Part shown: in pieces, positions 6,187 to 8,835 of the stretch
Layout: each line of letters starts with the position of its first letter
Position numbering within the stretch: the stretch's first letter is position 1
Origin: Firmicutes bacterium UBA3932
GTDB taxonomy: Bacteria > Bacillota > Clostridia > Peptostreptococcales > Anaerovoracaceae
NCBI GenBank assembly: GCA_002385825.1
Contig: DGEG01000093.1
Coordinates: forward strand, 1 to 8,835
DNA: 8,835 bases
Direction of reading: 5' to 3'
Program-made: the position numbers and the translations under genes
Notes under the pieces: model-generated
Database searches by the model: none
Seen by the model: the letters and a program-made list of their open reading frames with translations, nothing else
What the model was told of the DNA's origin: nothing

Positions 6187-6206
6187 GTGTCAGACACCAA
6201 ATACAA
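6187..6206 (+). repeat. Palindromic repeat family B, copy B2 (right half intact)
   Basis: The core GTGTC-A-GACAC is centred on A6192. The right side CCAAATACAA is the same as in B1, but the left outer arm (expected CCAAAT partner) is replaced by TAAAAA. Over the shared right half B2 differs from B1 at the centre base and at one position in GACRCC. Confidence 0.8.
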
Positions 6207-6217
6207 ATAGGGGATGA

Positions 6218-6246
6218 TTGACAAAGTCCGGGAAAGGGAATAATAT
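6218..6246 (+). promoter_or_regulatory. Consensus sigma-A promoter for metK
   Basis: A perfect TTGACA -35 box (6218-6223) and TAATAT -10 box (6241-6246) are separated by 17 bases. Transcription should start near 6252-6254 and run into the SAM riboswitch about 20 bases later. Confidence 0.92.
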
Positions 6247-6271
6247 GATATTCGTTGAGTTAAATAACACG

Positions 6272-6381
6272 CCTTATCGAGAGTGGCTGAGGGATTAGGC
6301 CCAGTGAAGCCCGGCAACCTGCTTGTTTTCTGAAAACAGCAAAGGTGCTAAATCCTACAGAATTAATTCTGAAAGATGAGG
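6272..6381 (+). ncRNA. SAM-I (S-box) riboswitch aptamer
   Basis: The conserved S-box sequence blocks are present in order: CTTATCGAGAG at the 5' side of P1, then GAGGGATTAGGCCC, TGAAGCCCGGCAACC, the AAAGGTGCTAAATCC block, and GATGAGG closing P1. P1 pairs 6272-6278 with 6375-6381. P4 is the inverted repeat CAGAATTAATTCTG at 6358-6371. It binds S-adenosylmethionine and controls the gene below it, metK. The 3' strand of P1 also takes part in the antiterminator described for 6400-6423. Confidence 0.96.
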
Positions 6382-6399
6382 GGAGCTGTTGTTAATTAC

Positions 6400-6423
6400 C
6401 CTCTTCGAAAAGAAGAGGTTTTT
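6400..6423 (+). terminator. Riboswitch-controlled intrinsic terminator before metK
   Basis: CCTCTTC (6400-6406) pairs with GAAGAGG (6412-6418) around the loop GAAAA, followed by T5. The alternative antiterminator is visible: GATGAGGG (6375-6382, containing the 3' strand of P1) can pair with CCCTCTTC (6399-6406) with one T-T mismatch. SAM binding holds P1, frees the terminator and stops transcription; low SAM lets the antiterminator form. Confidence 0.92.
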
Positions 6424-6456
6424 CTTTACAGAGGCCCGGAAATGGAGGAAAAACAA

Positions 6457-7644
6457 ATGAAGAAAACTTTATTTTCATCTGAATCGGTAACGGAAGGGCA
6501 TCCTGACAAGCTGTGCGACCAGATTTCTGACGCGATTCTGGATGCGGTGATCGCAAAGGATCCTAATGCCAGAGTTGCTGTTGAGACGACGGCTACCACC
6601 GGCATGGTCATGGTCATGGGCGAGATGACCACGGATTGCTATGTGGATATTCCTCGCGTGATTCGCGACGTGATTGTCGACATAGGTTATGACAAAGGCG
6701 AGTATGGTTTTGACGGACATACTTGCGCGGTGCTTACGGCCATCGATGAACAGTCGCCGGACATTGCTATCGGCGTTAACAAGGCATTGGAATATAGAGA
6801 TGGGACTCTCGACGACGAATTGGATGCCATTGGCGCGGGAGACCAGGGCATCATGTTCGGCTATGCTACAAGAGAAACCCCCGAGCTCATGCCTATGGCA
6901 ATTTCCCTTGCTCACAAGCTTGCCAAGAAATTGGCAGAGGTCAGGAAATCCGGAGAGCTGCCATATTTAAGACCGGACGGAAAAACCCAGGTAACCGTGG
7001 AATACGAAGGCAAGAAGGTGGTCCGTGTGGACACGGTGCTTATTTCCGCCCAGCACGACCCGGAAGTGAGCCAGGAACAGATTCGAAAGGATCTCATTGA
7101 AAAAGTAATCAAGCCCGTGGTTCCGGCGGAGCTGATGGATGGAGAAACCAAGTATTACGTCAATCCTACCGGGCGGTTTGTCATCGGCGGTCCTCACGGG
7201 GATTCGGGGCTAACGGGCAGAAAGATCATCGTAGACACTTACGGAGGTTACGGCAAGCACGGAGGCGGCTGTTTCTCCGGTAAGGATCCTACGAAAGTGG
7301 ACCGGTCCGCGGCCTACATGGCCCGCTACATTGCCAAGAACATTGTGGCTGCAGGACTTGCTGACGAGTGCGAAGTCCAGTTTGCCTATGCCATAGGAGT
7401 TGCAAGGCCGGTTTCCGTCTTTGTGGACAGCTTCGGAACGGGCAAAATACCCGATGAAAGACTGGCTGAAATTGTGAGGGCTAATTTTGACCTTCGCCCC
7501 GCAGCCATAATTCGTGATCTGGATCTCAGACGGCCAATTTATCGCCAACTGGCAGCCTACGGCCACTTCGGACGGCCGGAGTTGGATCTGCCCTGGGAGC
7601 GGACGGATAAAGTGGAACTTTTGAAGACGGAGGCGCAAAAATAG
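6457..7644 (+). CDS. metK: S-adenosylmethionine synthetase (methionine adenosyltransferase)
   Basis: MetK makes S-adenosylmethionine from methionine and ATP, releasing phosphate and pyrophosphate; it works in the cytosol, normally as a tetramer with Mg and K ions. The 395-residue length is typical. Motifs are complete: EGHPDK (13-18), the GAGDQGIMFGYA block (126-137), GGPHGDSGLTGRK (244-256) and the phosphate-loop region GGGCFSGKDPTKVDRSAAY (269-287). The position that is alanine in many bacterial enzymes is cysteine here (C272). The frame is open back to 6376, but that would begin inside the riboswitch and cross the terminator. GGAGG at 6444-6448, eight bases before ATG 6457, and the family-like start MKKTLFSSESVTEGHPDK fix the start at 6457. 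It is repressed by SAM through the upstream riboswitch. It is followed by aspartokinase, which has its own promoter. Confidence 0.98.
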   Translation: MKKTLFSSESVTEGHPDKLCDQISDAILDAVIAKDPNARVAVETTATTGMVMVMGEMTTDCYVDIPRVIRDVIVDIGYDKGEYGFDGHTCAVLTAIDEQSPDIAIGVNKALEYRDGTLDDELDAIGAGDQGIMFGYATRETPELMPMAISLAHKLAKKLAEVRKSGELPYLRPDGKTQVTVEYEGKKVVRVDTVLISAQHDPEVSQEQIRKDLIEKVIKPVVPAELMDGETKYYVNPTGRFVIGGPHGDSGLTGRKIIVDTYGGYGKHGGGCFSGKDPTKVDRSAAYMARYIAKNIVAAGLADECEVQFAYAIGVARPVSVFVDSFGTGKIPDERLAEIVRANFDLRPAAIIRDLDLRRPIYRQLAAYGHFGRPELDLPWERTDKVELLKTEAQK

Positions 7645-7818
7645 GCCGAATAGAAGAAGCCAGATAAAATAAGACAGATAAGTATGCCGGATGAATATAA
7701 AGGTTCTCATACAGCTACGGTGCATGATTTGCAGCCCATGATTCGGGCATGAGGTTTGAGTAACACGGAAGCAGACTGCTCGAATATATTAATATGTAAG
7801 TTTTGGAAGCATAGAAAG

Positions 7819-7869
7819 AAGAGCGGATGTTGGCAAATTGAGCATTTCATATTGACCACGCCCGCTCTT
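7819..7869. other. Long imperfect stem-loop overlapping the aspartokinase promoter
   Basis: AAGAGCGG (7819-7826) and CCGCTCTT (7862-7869) are perfect complements. Inner pairs TGG/CCA (7831-7833 with 7856-7858) and AAT/ATT (7836-7838 with 7851-7853) extend the stem. The right arm sits between the -35 and -10 boxes of the promoter at 7852-7880. It could be metK's 3' end or an operator; the following bases are only weakly T-rich. Confidence 0.5.
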
Positions 7870-7880
7870 TGTAATAAAAT
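7852..7880 (+). promoter_or_regulatory. Predicted promoter for aspartokinase
   Basis: TTGACC (7852-7857) and TAAAAT (7875-7880) are separated by exactly 17 bases, each matching the consensus at 5/6. A start near 7887 leaves only about 26 bases of leader, too short for a lysine riboswitch or T-box. Confidence 0.75.
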
Positions 7881-7912
7881 TAACGACAAATCAAAAAACA
7901 GAGGGACGTTCT

Positions 7913-8835
7913 ATGGGAATAATCGTTACGAAATTCGGAGGAAGCTCCGTGGCCGACGGAATCCAGTTGGCCAAACTAAAAAATATAATTGAACAGAATA
8001 AAGACAGGAAATACGTCATCGTATCCGCGCCGGGAAAACGATTTGAACAGGACAATAAAGTCACGGACCTGCTTTACTTGTGCAAAGCCCACATCGACCA
8101 CAATCTGGATTACAGGCAGATTTTCCAGGTGGTCTGCGACCGCTTCCTGGCACTTAAGTTAAACTTAAATATTGATGTAGACCTGGAGAAGGAATTCGCC
8201 GAGATCGACAGAAATTTGCAAAACAACGGAAGCGAAGACTATATTGCAAGCCGGGGAGAATATCTGACAGCCCTGGTGGTTTCGGCCTATCTTGGATATG
8301 ACTTCGTGGATACCGCCGACCTGATCTGTTTCGATGAGAGAGGCAAACTCCTGGATGAGGAAACGAACAAAAGATTATCCGAAGAACTCAGCAAACATGA
8401 AAGAGCTGTGATCCCAGGTTTTTACGGAAGCAAGCCCGACGGAAGAATCAAGACCCTTTCCAGAGGCGGCTCGGATATAACGGGCGCATTGGTGGCGCGG
8501 GCAGTAAAGGCAGACGTTTACGAAAACTGGACGGACGTATCAGGTTTCATGGTGGCAGATCCGAAAATTGTAAAGAATCCTGAGCGAATCGATATGGTTT
8601 CTTACAAAGAGTTGAGGGAGCTTTCATACATGGGAGCCTCAGTTCTCCACGAAGATGCTATTTATCCGGTACGCGCCAGCAACATCCCCATAAACATTAG
8701 AAATACCAACGATCCGGACAATCCGGGAACTCTGATCGTTTCCGATACCAGCGAAAAAGCGGAAGACAAGATCATAACCGGCATTGCCGGGAGCAAGGAC
8801 TTCGTAGTCATAGCTATTTACAAAAATATGATGAG
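7913..8835 (+). CDS. lysC: Aspartokinase (aspartate kinase), 3' end outside window
   Basis: Aspartokinase phosphorylates aspartate with ATP, the first step towards lysine, diaminopimelate, threonine and methionine. The 307 visible residues hold the whole amino-acid kinase domain: KFGGSS (7-12), SRGEYL (113-118), PGFYG (168-172), TLSRGGSDITGAL (181-193), NWTDVSGFMVADPKIV (205-220), and the long conserved block from SYMGASVLHEDA (238-249) to NIRNTNDPDNPGT (261-273). An ACT regulatory domain begins near ITGIAGSKDF (288-297) and is cut by the window edge, so its lysine or threonine sensing cannot be read. The type resembles the roughly 440-residue clostridial and YclM-like enzymes. AGAGGG (7900-7905) lies seven bases before ATG 7913. 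The symbol lysC is the generic one; which isoenzyme this is cannot be told. It has a promoter of its own, separate from metK. Confidence 0.95.
   Translation, partial: MGIIVTKFGGSSVADGIQLAKLKNIIEQNKDRKYVIVSAPGKRFEQDNKVTDLLYLCKAHIDHNLDYRQIFQVVCDRFLALKLNLNIDVDLEKEFAEIDRNLQNNGSEDYIASRGEYLTALVVSAYLGYDFVDTADLICFDERGKLLDEETNKRLSEELSKHERAVIPGFYGSKPDGRIKTLSRGGSDITGALVARAVKADVYENWTDVSGFMVADPKIVKNPERIDMVSYKELRELSYMGASVLHEDAIYPVRASNIPINIRNTNDPDNPGTLIVSDTSEKAEDKIITGIAGSKDFVVIAIYKNMM

Larger units (their letters stand above)
6072..6206. mobile_element. Composite palindrome element (MITE/REPIN-like): B1, hairpin, B2
   Basis: This 135-base non-coding block has inverted ends: TTGCATTTGGTG (6072 and again 6084) on the left, and CACCAAATACAA on the right, which match at 11 of 12 positions when one is reverse-complemented. 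Inside lie palindrome B1 (6084-6112), a terminator-like hairpin (6133-6160) framed by TACAAC/GTTGTA (6118-6123 and 6177-6182), and half-palindrome B2 (6187-6206). It encodes no protein. It ends 11 bases before the -35 box of the metK promoter. The architecture resembles non-autonomous elements moved by an enzyme encoded elsewhere, but mobility is inference. Confidence 0.55.

Noticed and set aside
691..6206. CRISPR array
   Set aside because: The repeats are few, widely spaced, palindromic, placed between genes, and have no regular spacers or cas genes.
6376..6456. A 27-codon N-terminal extension of MetK starting at ATG 6376
   Set aside because: It would start in the 3' strand of riboswitch P1 and be translated through the terminator; the ribosome binding site and family length both support 6457.
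7645..7912. A lysine riboswitch or T-box leader before aspartokinase
   Set aside because: None of the conserved blocks of either RNA is present, and the predicted promoter leaves only about 26 bases of leader.

Overview
The window looks like chromosomal DNA from an anaerobic member of the Clostridia (Bacillota). The grounds are a SAM-I (S-box) riboswitch with a terminator in front of metK, strong GGAGG-type ribosome binding sites, consensus -35/-10 promoters, an aldo/keto reductase carrying a two-cluster ferredoxin tail, and a clostridial-type aspartokinase. This is inferred from gene content and signals; no species can be named.

Layout, left to right. (1) 2-643 is the 3' end of a + strand gene, probably the C-terminal part of an AraC-type regulator with a GH39-like domain (tentative). 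(2) 972-2252 is a saccharopine dehydrogenase-family oxidoreductase (+), ending at a strong bidirectional terminator. (3) 2369-3400 is a beta-lactamase-fold serine hydrolase (-), convergent with the previous gene. (4) 3609-4742 is the aldo/keto reductase with an Fe-S tail (+), divergent from the hydrolase. (5) 4784-5971 is an unrecognised 395-residue cytosolic protein (-), convergent with the reductase. (6) After a repeat-rich divergent spacer come a consensus promoter, the SAM riboswitch and metK (6457-7644, +). (7) 7913 to the right edge is aspartokinase (+), behind its own promoter and cut by the window.

The last two genes form a small aspartate-family/methionine block: aspartokinase opens the route to lysine, threonine and methionine, and MetK turns methionine into SAM, which represses metK through the riboswitch. 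The other genes look like independent single-gene units.

The least explained content is in the intergenic DNA. Two families of short odd-centred palindromes are present. Family A has the core GGGAC-W-GTCCC and occurs three times, always just downstream of stop codons. In one case it fills essentially the whole gap between two convergent genes and overlaps a stop codon. Family B has the core GGTGTC-W-GACRCC and occurs twice. Its copies bracket a terminator-like hairpin to make a composite MITE- or REPIN-like element directly upstream of the metK promoter. No transposase is encoded in the window, so any mobilising enzyme would have to lie elsewhere.
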